Assembly (NCBI RefSeq): GCF_905475465.1
Contig: NC_062242.1
Coordinates: forward strand, 5,483,501 to 5,547,500
From: Pieris napi
Lineage: Eukaryota; Arthropoda; Insecta; Lepidoptera; Pieridae
Direction of reading: 5' to 3'
DNA: 64,000 nucleotides
Shown here: positions 11,895-22,798 of the stretch, in pieces
How the letters are laid out: each line of letters starts with the position of its first letter
Numbering within the stretch: the first letter of the stretch is position 1
Notes under the pieces: generated by a model
What the model saw: only the letters and a program-made list of their open reading frames with translations
Database searches by the model: none
Told to the model about the DNA's origin: nothing
Translations under genes and position numbers: made by a program

Positions 11895-12116
11895 TCTAAT
11901 ATATAAAATTCTCGTATCTCAATGTTCGTTCCCATACTCCTCCGAAACGGCCTGACTGATTTTTATAAAAAAATTTATGCATATTCAGTAAGTCTGAGAA
12001 TCGGACAACGTGTATTTTTCATCCCCCTAAATGTTGAGGGTGGTCCCACCTCTACGAGTCTACGATCAACCCCTATTTTATATAAATGGCAAAACAACAT
12101 TTGCCGGGTCAGCTCG
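11895..12116 (+). mobile_element. Helitron family B, short copy abutting the previous one
   Basis: It starts TCTAATATATAAAATTCTCG immediately after CTAG of the preceding copy, contains CATACTCCTCCGAAACGG and ends with a degenerate GGGTCAGCTCGT. An internal deletion removes the usual central part. Confidence 0.7.
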
Positions 12117-12529
12117 TTACTTTATAATATAAATATTAGGTCCTAAAGGTGCTTCCACATCTGGCGAATGTGCAGCGCGCCGCTCCTACGCCGCTCGCGC
12201 ACAGTTCGCACGCAACCTAAGCGCCGTACGCGATCAGCACGCGGGCGGCGCGCGAGAATTGAGTGATATGAAATTGACGTTTTGTCGTACTGGCCACCTT
12301 GACCTTAAATATCTCCTCCTTGGTTAGGAATTCCACATCCAATTTTTTTTACAGCTACATATTTACTCGTATATTTGTTTTTTGAAAACCATTAATTTAC
12401 TGACTGTCTACCGTTGTGATGTCTATCAAAAATGGATACCGAGGTGATCGCGGCTTCGGAATTATTTTAACTCAGCTCATATGATCATTTATTTAAAGTG
12501 CGCAAAAAAAAATCGTGAAAACTAGCTGG
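12117..12529. other. Non-genic stretch with a GC-rich block
   Basis: Bases 12150-12265 are unusually GC-rich for the neighbourhood (GCGCGCCGCTCC, GCACGCGGGCGGCGCGCG) and read like the subterminal part of a DNA transposon, but I found no matching second end. The rest is AT-rich with no recognisable feature. Confidence 0.4.
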
Positions 12530-13510
12530 AGGAAGAGAAGAGCTCTCAGTACGTTAATACCTTTTTCACATTTTTTGATAATGTGTTCAGAATGGGCAAT
12601 TCCGTTCAGCCGGTTGTCTAAATAAATACCTAAAAATTTTACTTTTAATCTATCAGGTTTGTTTGATTTTCAAATGAAATGACTGGAATGTGGGAGTGGG
12701 AATGTATCTCTTCCTTGTAAACACCACTGCCTGAGATTTGCCCACTGACAGGGACAAGCCGTGTTCAGACATCCACTGGCCTAAATAATACAAAGCAGAA
12801 TTGATACGACAGGATATTTCCCCTATACTGCCCGAGCATATTGTAATATGTTACAAAAACTGGTAACAGACAGTTCGAGGTCAGGGGTATAAATGGTATA
12901 GAGCAGAGGGCTGAGAACTGAACCTTGAGGTAGACCTTTCCAGACTAGTCTGGGGGAAGTGAGGTATTCTGATGCTTTATCAGAATAGATCTGCAAAGTA
13001 GCAGATAACATATGAGATGTACCATCCTCGAAGGTACATTCAGCTTACGCAGTTTCTGCCTGCGCCGGAAGTAAGACATTATTGTATGCAGAAGCAATAT
13101 TAAGATACACACCCACAAGGTACTCTCCTTTTGTAAAGGCTAGGCGAATGTCTGTTGTTAGTATACTGAGGCTGTCTGTGGTCCTCATACCCTTCCGGAA
13201 CACAAATTGGGAGGAGGGGAGAATATTTTACTTCTCATTAACCATTCCAGTCGGTTTTTAAGAAGGTGTTCTGTTACTTTAGCTAAAGTAGATGACAATG
13301 CTATGGGTCGATTATCGATATGAATTTGAATCTGAAGGGTTTTTTCCAGGTTTGAGAATGGGAATGACTATTTGAGATGTCCAACATGTCAGTATAATAC
13401 CAGTTTCAAAACATTTGTTGATTATTTTTAGGTAGTAAAGTTTAGCTTTGTCATTTTGTTTAGCCAGAAAGGAATATGGAACGCCATCGTCCCCTGGATA
13501 AAACTAAAAC
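12530..13510 (-). mobile_element. Decayed non-LTR retrotransposon, reverse transcriptase region
   Basis: Minus-strand frames, broken by stops and shifts, give in order SFLAKQNDKAKLYYLKIINK (about 13430-13490), an RPIALSSTLAKVTEHLLKNR-like segment (about 13260-13320) and the palm motif GLPQGSVLSPLLYTIYTPDL (about 12890-12950). The catalytic box normally read YADD is YARA here (LQYARAV, 12823-12850), so the protein would be inactive even if the frame were intact. It is a dead Jockey/CR1-type insertion between FBXW4 and the DUF4604 gene. Confidence 0.8.
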
Positions 13511-13809
13511 TTTTCCTTAACATTGACAGCTGTATGTCAATTGTCATATGTCAATGCATTATAATCATGTAATGTTAAATGTGTGATTTTGGACTTGGAG
13601 TTGTTCTTGTAAATGATTTTAATAATTTAATTACATGATTCATACTTCGTAGTCTAAAGTTATTGTTTATCGAAAAAGACCACAACTTTTTGTTGAGTGT
13701 TAATATATTTTTTCTGATTCATAACGGTTTATTTTCCATTTGTGCCACAAATAAAATAACGTACTATATTTACAAAACCATTATAATATGTACAAGTAAT
13801 TAATTAAAC

Positions 13810-14196
13810 ATGAACAGGAAACGAAATGTTAATTTTATTAAACCCGAAGATCCACCTTTCTTAAAAGTATTAAAAAAACAAGCTGGTTATGACGACACTA
13901 ACCATAAGTTTGATCAACTTGAAAGAAATGAAGAGGACTTTGTAAGTGATGAGGATAGTGAATTACCCCAAGTTGTTGTTTTGAAACAAGGAGACCTGAC
14001 AGCTGAAGAAGCAGAGTTGGAAAAAGAAAAGTTACAAAAAATTGAAAGTGAAACAAAAGCTGATTTAAATGAAAGGGTTATATTTAAAACTAAAAAAAAG
14101 AAAGACGAAAAAATGAAAAAAAAGTCATTAGAAATAAAAAAGCACAAAAGTAAAATACAATTATTATCATTTGCTAATGAAGAGGATGATGACTAA
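13810..14196 (+). CDS. KIAA1143-like protein (DUF4604)
   Basis: This intact single-exon ORF encodes 128 residues. Three blocks match the KIAA1143/DUF4604 family: the N terminus NRKRNVNFIKPEDPPFLKVL (human SKRNQVSYVRPAEPAFL), the centre LPQVVVLKQGDLTAEEAE (human QPQVVVLKKGDLSVEE) and the C terminus LLSFANEEDDD (human LLSFDNEDENE). Between them is a charged, lysine-rich region (KKKKDEKMKKK) that is probably disordered and nuclear. The molecular function of the family is unknown to me. AATAAA overlaps the stop codon (14196-14201). The first ATG in frame gives the family N terminus. Neighbours are a dead retrotransposon upstream and the convergent INO80E-like gene downstream. Confidence 0.92.
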   Translation: MNRKRNVNFIKPEDPPFLKVLKKQAGYDDTNHKFDQLERNEEDFVSDEDSELPQVVVLKQGDLTAEEAELEKEKLQKIESETKADLNERVIFKTKKKKDEKMKKKSLEIKKHKSKIQLLSFANEEDDD

Positions 14197-15198
14197 ATAA
14201 AAAAAGCTTGTGATGTGTGTTTTTACTGGTTTAATTAAATTAGAATATAGAATCTTATTGTATTATAGCTTGACATTATAGCAGCACTTACTGATATGGT
14301 GTTCAAAATTTCCACACAATTATACAGCATTTTGACTGTACCAAGTTTATATAATATATCCTAGAAGCAGTAATGACTGTAAAAAAGTAACTGAAGTTAT
14401 TCAAAACATTTAAAGAAACTTGCCTGTATGTGCAGAGGGATCCATGGCTGTGGGTGCTTGCATGTTGCAACACAATGTATTTTAAAATTGCTATGCTATG
14501 TCTATCAAACAGTTAAATCACCTTCCCAGAAGTTACAGATCTGCCGTGTAATGCTTTCAATAGGAAGGTGATTAAATTTTTAAGGCAAGGTGCCTTTATA
14601 TTATGGGTTATGACTTTGTTTCGGCCATGTAAAAAAAATGTTTTAAAAATATTACTGTTGATTTTTATTATTACCAAAGGTCATGAATTTTGTACTTATG
14701 TATGTTTTAAATTCAACGGACTTACCATCGCTATAGTTTAATGGTTGTTGGAACCAAGGGGATGTTGTACAAAAATGGTACAACATGTATAAGACTATAA
14801 CAACCTCGGATGTAATGTTTGAGTATACTGTTTTTAATTTATAACAAATTCCCATAAGTCTTATGCAGATATTGCAACTGGCAACAAAGACAGAATTCTT
14901 TCTTATCTTATCTGTTGTATACAAACACATAATGGTCAACAAATCTGGAGGCCTTTATCTTTTGTTTATAAATGTTGGCTAAATAGGTAAGGTAGGGTAT
15001 ATTTAAATTTATGGTTCGGTTACTAAGTGTTATTCTGAGTAGCAAGTATGTTTCTACTAATACTAATATTTAATATCACACCTCAAAATTTCCCTGGACA
15101 TGGTCTATATTAGTTAAGAAGATAGTATTAACTATTTTTAAATTTAAAATAAATTTTCTATAAATAAAACTAAGGCATATTTGTCTCTAAAATTCATG
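14197..15198. other. Intergenic, no gene recognised
   Basis: The space between the convergent DUF4604 and INO80E-like genes is AT-rich. It probably holds 3' untranslated sequence on both sides. Short ORFs such as 14652-14942 lack codon bias or recognisable similarity. Confidence 0.5.
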
Positions 15199-15204
15199 CT
15201 TTAT
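15199..15204 (-). terminator. Polyadenylation signal of the INO80E-like gene
   Basis: AATAAA on the minus strand, 25 bases after the TAA stop (GTTGTCAATAAAGC). The position suits a 3' end signal. Confidence 0.6.
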
Positions 15205-15228
15205 TGACAACTAATTTGATCAAATAAT

Positions 15229-15705
15229 TTATGTTTTTCCAGAGTCTTCCTGACTTTTTCTCTTTTTAGGTTTTGTTTTAGCTCCATTAGAAATTGATGT
15301 GACATCAGTTCTATAATATACCTGTGCACTATCAGTGTCATTTTCATGTTCAAGCAATTTGCATAATAAGAATTTTCTTTCATCTTTAACTATTTGAATA
15401 TTTTCTTGTACTCTAGCAACTTCATCACATAATGCTGCATTTTCCTAGATAAACAGTAAAACATCTAGTTAGACCTGTTGCAATCAGGAAACAATTCAAA
15501 TTAATTGTTAGATTACTATTGCAGTAGTCATAAGTATGTACATGTGAATTAGGTCATATATAATTCAATTAAAGACGTAAAAATAGGGATTACATATTGT
15601 GCTATAATTAATACTTACAATGATTAAGCTTTTAACTTTCATTTTCATGTGTTTATACTTTTTCCTATAACGTGTGTTATTATTTCCTGTTTTTATTATA
15701 CTCAT
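15229..15705 (-). CDS. Small coiled-coil protein similar to INO80E / TBRG1 N-terminal domain
   Basis: Two exons keep frame: 15619-15705 (29 codons, donor ATT|GTAAGT) and 15229-15444 (71 codons and TAA, acceptor TTATCTAG). The 100-residue product begins MSIIKTGNNNTRYRKKYKHM and runs through LIIENAALCDEVARVQENIQ, IVKDERKFLLCKLLEHENDT and a basic tail KTKPKKRKSQEDSG. The pattern YRKKY-helix-hinge-ERKFLLCKLLEHE matches the conserved N-terminal helical hairpin of INO80 complex subunit E. ENAALCDEVARVQE also recalls TBRG1, but no FYRN/FYRC region follows. A chromatin-remodelling partner role is inferred. The ATG is the only one giving the YRKKY block. An alternative donor (GCACAG|GTATAT) inside exon 2 could extend the protein; I saw no obvious downstream exon. 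Confidence 0.65.
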
Positions 15706-16229
15706 GGTCATCTATGTAACGTAGGTTTAAACCACTTATAACATAATATTCAAATTTCCAAGGAATATCTAGGTAAACTTTTTTATTATGTATTAAAACT
15801 GTTTTGGACTAAATATTTGTTTTGCGGCCAGGTTAAACTCAACTTTATTTTACTCTTTATCTTATAAATTATTACTCGTTTTTTCGGCTGAAAAATATTA
15901 TAGCAAAATGATAATAATTACGAACGAGCAACTAGACCCCTCTTAGTATTGCCAACAGGACTAATACAAAATTAGCTAATTTGCTATGAAAATTTTGCCA
16001 AATATCGCAATAAATCGCATTTCAATCTATAATATTTTATATGAATCATACAAAATACAAATGTATTAATGTAGCTTAAAACTTGTATGGAATTGACAAT
16101 TTGTAAATTAGTTGACAGAAGACAACCATGATACATAACAATATTATAGGGGGCTAATAGGCAAGACGTTAGACGACTTAACAGTAGAGTATACAGTAGA
16201 AAGTTGAAAACTAAATTTATATGAAAATG
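15706..16229. other. Intergenic, no feature recognised
   Basis: AT-rich sequence upstream of the INO80E-like gene, containing its presumed promoter. No coding sequence or repeat was recognised. Confidence 0.4.
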
Positions 16230-16385
16230 ATGGGGGCCTCATAGTATAGCGGTCTTATTTAGTGGCAGCTAGATGAGGGGTACCGGGTTCGAGGGCAAGT
16301 TTTAATTTAAATCCGTACATGGAGGACACGGTCGAATTTCTAAAGACAAGCACGAATTATAAAAAAATCCTATACTTGACGCTGG
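16230..16385 (+). repeat. tRNA-derived SINE remnant
   Basis: A pol III-like A box (CATAGTATAGCGGTC) and B box (CCGGGTTCGAGGGC) are spaced as in a tRNA head and followed by an AT-rich body. The acceptor stem does not pair, so it is a SINE, not a tRNA gene. Confidence 0.5.
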
Positions 16386-16386
16386 C

Positions 16387-16873
16387 TAAAGGTGGAAACA
16401 TACTACCATAACGCGACGCTACACCACGCCATCCGACGCATGTCAGTATTTATCAATCCCATATATTTAATATGGTCAGATGCACATAGACAACACGCCA
16501 TGTGATCACACGCGGTAACATCCAATCGATTTGGATCGGCGTGTTGTGGATGTTGTGATGATGACGCCATGCGTCATTCTTTCGAGTTTTTGACACGAAT
16601 GTCAATTTATATACTTAGATATTTTTGGATTTATTTGGCAAATGAACGACAAATAAATAATTGAGTTGGTGAAACAATATTCTGTTTTATATGACATGAG
16701 ATTACCTCAATACAAGAACCATACTCTTATATTAATAATACTCATAATATTCATCTGACTCGTTATTCATAAAATCTATAGGACAGTAAGCTAATTTGAC
16801 CTTCACTATTGTCAGCTAAATGACTTCTGAATTAGCAAGCGTGTCGCGTTTTAGTAGTATGTTTCCGCCTTTA
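16387..16873. mobile_element. MITE with about 30-bp terminal inverted repeats
   Basis: The left end TAAAGGTGGAAACATACTAC pairs with the complement of GTAGTATGTTTCCGCCTTTA at the right end, and the similarity continues inward (ACGCGAC). TA on each side could be the target duplication of a Tc1/mariner-like element. The 487-bp interior has no coding capacity. Confidence 0.65.
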
Positions 16874-18122
16874 TGCACAAATCGTGCCAGAGCCATATTA
16901 AAAAAATAATAATAATGAAAATGACAGCTCGTGTCTACAGTCGGTGGCCTAAGGCCTAAGCCCAAAAGGCGTGAGTCGGGATACAATAAGCGACACCAAG
17001 ACAGTATTACGAAAAGACACACATTAACGCTTACGCTTTTCGGTAGTCAACGGCCAATTAATGTTTCCGCAGTGTAGAAAAAACGGCGTTTATCCGCCAT
17101 GTTTTTGCGTGATCTCAAATGGCTGGTGTTTGCAAATAATTCAGTACACACTATCGCCATCTTTAATGGCTACCCTTTTAAAAACATGTCATATTTTGGA
17201 CCTTTTTATTTTTAAGTTTAGAATAAAGTAAAGAGTTTTAATATTAAATTTACCTACTAAATAAACCTTGGAGCGTTATTACATCAGTTTTCTATTAGAT
17301 AAAAGAACTAACATAATAAATATTTTCTTTTCAGATAAAGAAGATAATAAGACAACCTAAAGTATTAATAAGTCTTAGCTTTTAATTAATTTAAGTGTTA
17401 TATTATGTACCTGAAAATGAATTTGATAATGATAATGAGAATGATACGCTACCGCTTCTGCGTAATCGAATTGTCGAAAACGCTTGGTTCGCAGCCAAGA
17501 GACATGTTACTCGAGACACGACCGTAAAATCGAGCTGCTGTTCGTAGCCTTATTCCGTCATATTGTCTCTGGATTAAATGTCTACCTAATGTTACATTTA
17601 CAAACCTTATATAGGTATTACGGCTAGACCCCCAGTATCTTTTTCTAGTAGTTAGTACTTGTGACTTGTAGCATACAACAAGTATGTCTTTTAGATGCCT
17701 GATTTTATGTCAAATCTAGCTTTCAATATACTGTATATCGCGACTGGACTTTCCTTTAGGGTGAAATTCAGAAACTAGACCCGTTTTCCCAATGCATTTT
17801 CCGACTTAGCGCTAAGTTTCGTTTCTAAATCTTACCCTAAGTTATCATCTAAATATAGCATATTTTAATATTTTTCGTTTACTATTTAATTACATGACCA
17901 TAGGGTCATCACCATAGAGTGCATTATATATTGATATAGGGAATGACTCATGGAGAGAGATTCCAAAGACTAATATAATATGCTTTTTCGTACTACATAC
18001 TTAGTAGAGAAGGACTCAAGTCAAGTGATATCTGTAATCTGAGATCCGAGTCTCGTCAGTAGAGGACCATTTTAACATTTGATATTTTCCAATCAATAAT
18101 AATAAATTTGTCTTGTGAAACC
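16874..18122. other. Intergenic region upstream of CLPTM1
   Basis: No gene was recognised. The last 100-200 bases should hold the CLPTM1 promoter and leader. A phrase TTAATGTTTCCGCAGTG near 17058 resembles the end of the adjacent MITE and may be another remnant. Confidence 0.4.
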
Positions 18123-20238
18123 ATGGCAAATTTAACAGAAGATGATTCTTCTGGTGAAACTGATAAGTTAGTGCCAAGTGAATCCAATGAAGAAACTTCT
18201 GTTGTAGAAAACCAAAATGTGGATGTAAGTAATATAATGCATAAGTACCATAATTTGTAGACCTATTTCATTCTAATCTTCATGTAGACGAAATGTGTGT
18301 GTGATATACTTTCGTATACCTTAATATATTTTTCCAGTACACATTCTCATTATATGCAAATCTACAACCTTAACCTAAATTTTCAGATCAATGCTCAAAT
18401 TGATGAACAACGTCAAAGGATGCAGCCGTCTAAAATGGAATCATTTTTTGCTATAACGAAATCACTTATCATAAGAGCGTTAGTAGTTTATTTTATTACA
18501 TCAATGTTTCGGCAACCTTCTGCACCAAAAACTGACGTTAATAGCTCATCTGGTGTACCTCGAGTACCAGCCGTTAACATGTTTCAAAATGGAACAGTTG
18601 TGGATATGTTTGCATATATATCAGAGCATGAATTTCTAGATAATCTTGAACATGGTCAATTGATCTGGAAAGAAACAAATCTTGTATATGGTGACTGGTT
18701 TGGTGGACCCAATAATGATGGAACTTATACCCATTCCACTAGTATTGTGCCTTCAGAGTCTTTAAAGAATAATGGTTCCATTTATATTCATGTTTATGTA
18801 GTCCCAAATGGAAAGTCACCAAATCCTAAAGATAAAAATAATTATGCAGGACCATATGTTACATATGGTAAAAAAATGGTTAATAAATACAAAAAGTTAA
18901 AATATCTAAAAACACATAACCTTTTGACCGGACAAAGTGAAAAGTCTGAGGAGGAATTAAAAAAAGCTGAAACAATGAAAGAAGAGATAGTGTCACATTG
19001 GCATCCTAATTTGACTATTAATTTAGTAACAGATCAAACAAATTGGATGCAAGGCAGTGTTCCGCCACCACTTGATGAATTTATATATTTTTTGCCTGAT
19101 GGTAAGGAGTATAAACCTGCTGTGTTCTTAAATGATTACTGGAATATGATGCGTGACTATGTACCTCTCAACAATAGTGTTACTAGCCTTGATCTACAAC
19201 TAACATTTCAACCATTGAGTCTTTTCAAATGGCAGTTATACACAGCACAAGTTATGAGAGACAAACTGAGCATGTTTTCAGCTCTTGGTGCAGAAGAGCA
19301 AGATGAAGAACAGGATACTGTGAAAGAATTGCTTTTGGAAACATCTCCTTATTTATTGGGTTTAACTATATCTGTCTCTATCCTCCATTCAATTTTTGAA
19401 CTTTTAGCATTTAAGAATGACATTCAGTTTTGGAACAACAGACAGTCCTTGGAAGGACTCTCTGTGCGATCAGTTTTCTTCAATGTTTTTCAGTCAACAG
19501 TTGTATTGCTCTATGTACTAGATAATGAAACTAATGTTATGGTTAGAATTTCTTGCTTTATTGGCTTAATGATTGAAATCTGGAAAATTAATAAAGTTAT
19601 GGATGTGAAATTGAATAGGGAAGATAGGATATTTGGATTCCCCAAAATATCTTTCACAGATAAGGGTTCTTATGTAGAATCAAGCACAAAACAATATGAT
19701 ATGTTAGCCTTCAGATATTTAAGCTGGGCTTGTTTTCCTCTGCTGATTGGATATGGTATTTACTCACTTTTATATCTGGAGCATAAAGGATGGTACTCAT
19801 TCATTCTAAACATGATGTATGGATATCTGTTGACTTTTGGTTTTATTATGATGACTCCTCAGTTGTTTATCAATTACAAGCTAAATTCTGTAGCTCATTT
19901 ACCATGGCGCATGATGACATACAAATTTCTCAATACTTTTATTGATGATATATTTGCATTTGTGATTAAAATGCCAACAATGTACCGTCTGGGATGTTTT
20001 AGAGATGGTATGTATAAACTAATCTTGATTCCTCTCAATGTCATAGAAGATAAGATAAAATAATTTGTTGTATATCTTTTCAGATATTGTTTTCTTCATT
20101 TTCCTGTACCAGCGCTGGATCTACAAGGTTGATCATAAGCGAGTTAATGAATTTGGTTTTTCTGGCGAAATGGAGCAGCAACAAAACCAAAATCTATCCC
20201 TAACACAACCTGAAGTTACTGATAAGAAGAATGATTAA
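18123..20238 (+). CDS. CLPTM1: CLPTM1, multipass ER membrane protein
   Basis: Three exons (18123-18224, 18387-20007, 20084-20238) encode 625 residues (human about 669). An acidic cytosolic N terminus (MANLTEDDSSGETDKLVPSE) precedes the first membrane segment (about residues 60-75), then a large lumenal domain with N-glycosylation sequons and the family signature LVYGDWFGG, and a membrane-rich C-terminal half. The last exon gives RDDIVFFIFLYQRWIYKVDH followed by RVNEFGFSGE, almost as in human CLPTM1 (DDVVFFIYLYQRWIYRVDP). Known family members reside in the ER: CLPTM1 restrains GABA-A receptor trafficking and the paralogue CLPTM1L acts in GPI lipid biosynthesis. This sequence fits CLPTM1 better because of its length and end. 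The upstream ATG at 18297 lies in intron 1 and was rejected. The 18123 start supplies the acidic N terminus. Confidence 0.94.
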
Positions 20239-22798
20239 TTCTCTAAGATGGGTGTAAATACATAAATAGAGGTGGTACATTAGATAAATTTATTTATAGC
20301 CTGTTTCTCAAAAATCTTCTATGATCAGTAACTCCTCATAATTGATAAGTGATACAATGACATTTACACCCCTTAATGTCAAAATTGTCTTCTGCTTAGG
20401 TTTTTTAACAACCTTATCATGCATTATTTAATGATAGCTAATGTTGCTAGGATAATTATCTGAATTATGTTTTTAACTACAATTATGGACAACATTTCAT
20501 GAGTTTCTTAAAATGTAGTAAATAATGATTATGGTCTTTAACTAAAACCCTTTTTAACTATAGCATACAATATTTATATTATTTTATACATTATTAGTTT
20601 CAATTTTTTTTACAAAAAAAATATTTACTTGATACTTCTGTCATAACTAAATAATTGCTCTTATTTAAATAGAATATTTCAAGCATACTCTATGTCAAAA
20701 ATTAACTTTACATAGTTGACTGATAGTTTAAATTTCAGCATTTATTTACCTAAATTTTTGAAAAGGATTAACTTAATTTAAATTATAGCTCAAAATAAAT
20801 ATATAATCGTCTTTGTGATGGCTGTATGTAGTAATATAAACAATGTTGTTCATGTTAGATTGTTCATCGTTAAAGCAGTGTTCCTCATTATGAGATAAGT
20901 TTTTCAAGGATATAAATGTATCTTATAAATATATGATATTTTTTTTGTTATATCCATTGCTATTTCCTATTGCATTGCATGAATACAATAATATTACAAT
21001 AATATACAATAATATGATGGATACAATAATATTAATGTATGTACTGCACTTGTAATGCCTGTGGGAATGCTCTATGTCACAATGTAATTGAAATAAATAG
21101 CCAAAACCGACAATAGCTTGCTATATGACCTTACCATTACTTGGTCTTGGTACCTTTGGAACAATGTATGCAGTATGACTTGAGTATTGTCCAGTAGAAA
21201 TGTTTTAATGATTTAGTAAAATTGTTGTTATAGGAATTGTAATGGTTTTTGTAATTAATATTGTAAGCTGTGTTTAGATTAATTATTTAAATAAATTGAT
21301 TTGTAGGTACTTTATATAAGCACTTCCATTAAATTCTGAAATAATAATTGTGATTTAAATTAGTACAACTGTAAACTAATAACTATTATTGTTGTGATAA
21401 AATGACATGAGAATAAGTTTTTAAAGAAATATTTATGCCACCCACAAGTAAATATTATGCATTTCGAATTTATGGATATATTTTAAATTATAACATAGTT
21501 TAATTCACTTATGCCTCCAATCTTAAATTAAAAGTATTAAATGTACTCTTTTGTTTTTGTTAATGATACTCTTAATGACTTAGTTATAGCAGCTAAGGAA
21601 TTTAGGACTATAAGTTTGTATGCCAATCAAAGAATGCTCATATAACTGTTCTAATGTTTTATAGTCATCTGACTTGGTTGGTTTAAAAAAAGGTTTAACA
21701 ACTGTTTTTTTTTTTTATACTTGGTTAAAACTTATTTTAAAGATTTATATTTACCAGACAATCTAATATATATAAACAACTACTGAAATTTAGTACTATC
21801 TCTATAAATAATACTTATATCCTATGATATAGGTTCACAAATGATACTTTTATATGCAAATTACTATTTTATTCTGCACTGGGATGTCTTTGTAAGAGAA
21901 AAAGGTTGCAACAAATATTTAAAGGAACAGAAGTTTTGTTAAGGCCCTCATATATAAGGTACTAATGGTATAACTTATAAGGGTTATGATTTAATACATA
22001 CATTTATATTCTTGATTGATGATTTATTTTAATGGTTAAGATTTTTTATTAGACATCAGTTTTTACGTTACAAAATCGTTTCTATAGAATTATGTCGTTG
22101 CGGCGGAATCTATTGCACCTTAAGCATCCAGATCCAGGAGCTTTCTAAACATACAAAATCACGCCGAATTGTAAATCACCTCAGGCTTTTTTTAATCAGA
22201 ACTTAGTTTAATAAAGGTTACTCACCACAGTAATACAAACACATATTAAAACTAAACAATTTTAATACAATTTTACATAAAGATGAACTTTAAATTAAGA
22301 TAATGCGATATCAAAACAATATGACGAGTATGTATTTTATACATTTACATAATTTGTACCTGACAAAATGAACAGCCGGGCGTAAAAGCGTCGCCGACAG
22401 TGGTTTTAGTCTAAATCTCTAATGAAGTCCCCGGTGTATCTATATAATCGCGATAAGGCAAAAACTGCTCATTTTGTAAGGTTAAATAGATAGTATCCTA
22501 GTTATTTATTTCGTGTAAGGAACTTATTGGTGTAATGCTTTATAACTCTATACATTTCAAGACCGAGGGTATTGGTAAACATTAATTTATATATTATAGT
22601 AATACTTAAATGTAATGTAGAGCATTGTAGATTAAGATTGAAAAAGCGGCGATATCAGTCTGATATACGTTCTTGGCTCTACCTTCCCCGGTATATTGTA
22701 ACATCGATCTTGACTTTCAATTTTACCTTGCTAGGCCGTAAAGGAAAGTTTATAGCTTAATCTGCAAGATAAAATCTTTCAGATTTTAAAATTGAATA
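20239..22798. other. CLPTM1 3' region and gene-free spacer
   Basis: Probable CLPTM1 3' untranslated sequence lies here; AATAAA-type signals occur near 20790, 21090 and 21290. Bases 20985-21040 hold a short ACAATAATAT-type imperfect repeat. Bases 22080-22180 and 22375-22740 are less AT-rich and look like old repeat or 3' untranslated sequence of the minus-strand zinc-knuckle gene. No ORF has recognisable similarity. Confidence 0.4.

Noticed and set aside
15201..15383. 60-codon minus-strand ORF over the INO80E-like gene
   Set aside because: It is an alternative frame of exon 2. The real frame gives the conserved ENAALCDEVARVQ helix and splices to exon 1.
18297..18386. In-frame ATG extension before CLPTM1 exon 2
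   Set aside because: This stretch is intron 1 (acceptor TTTTCAG before 18387). The 102-bp exon at 18123 splices in frame and gives the acidic N terminus of the family.
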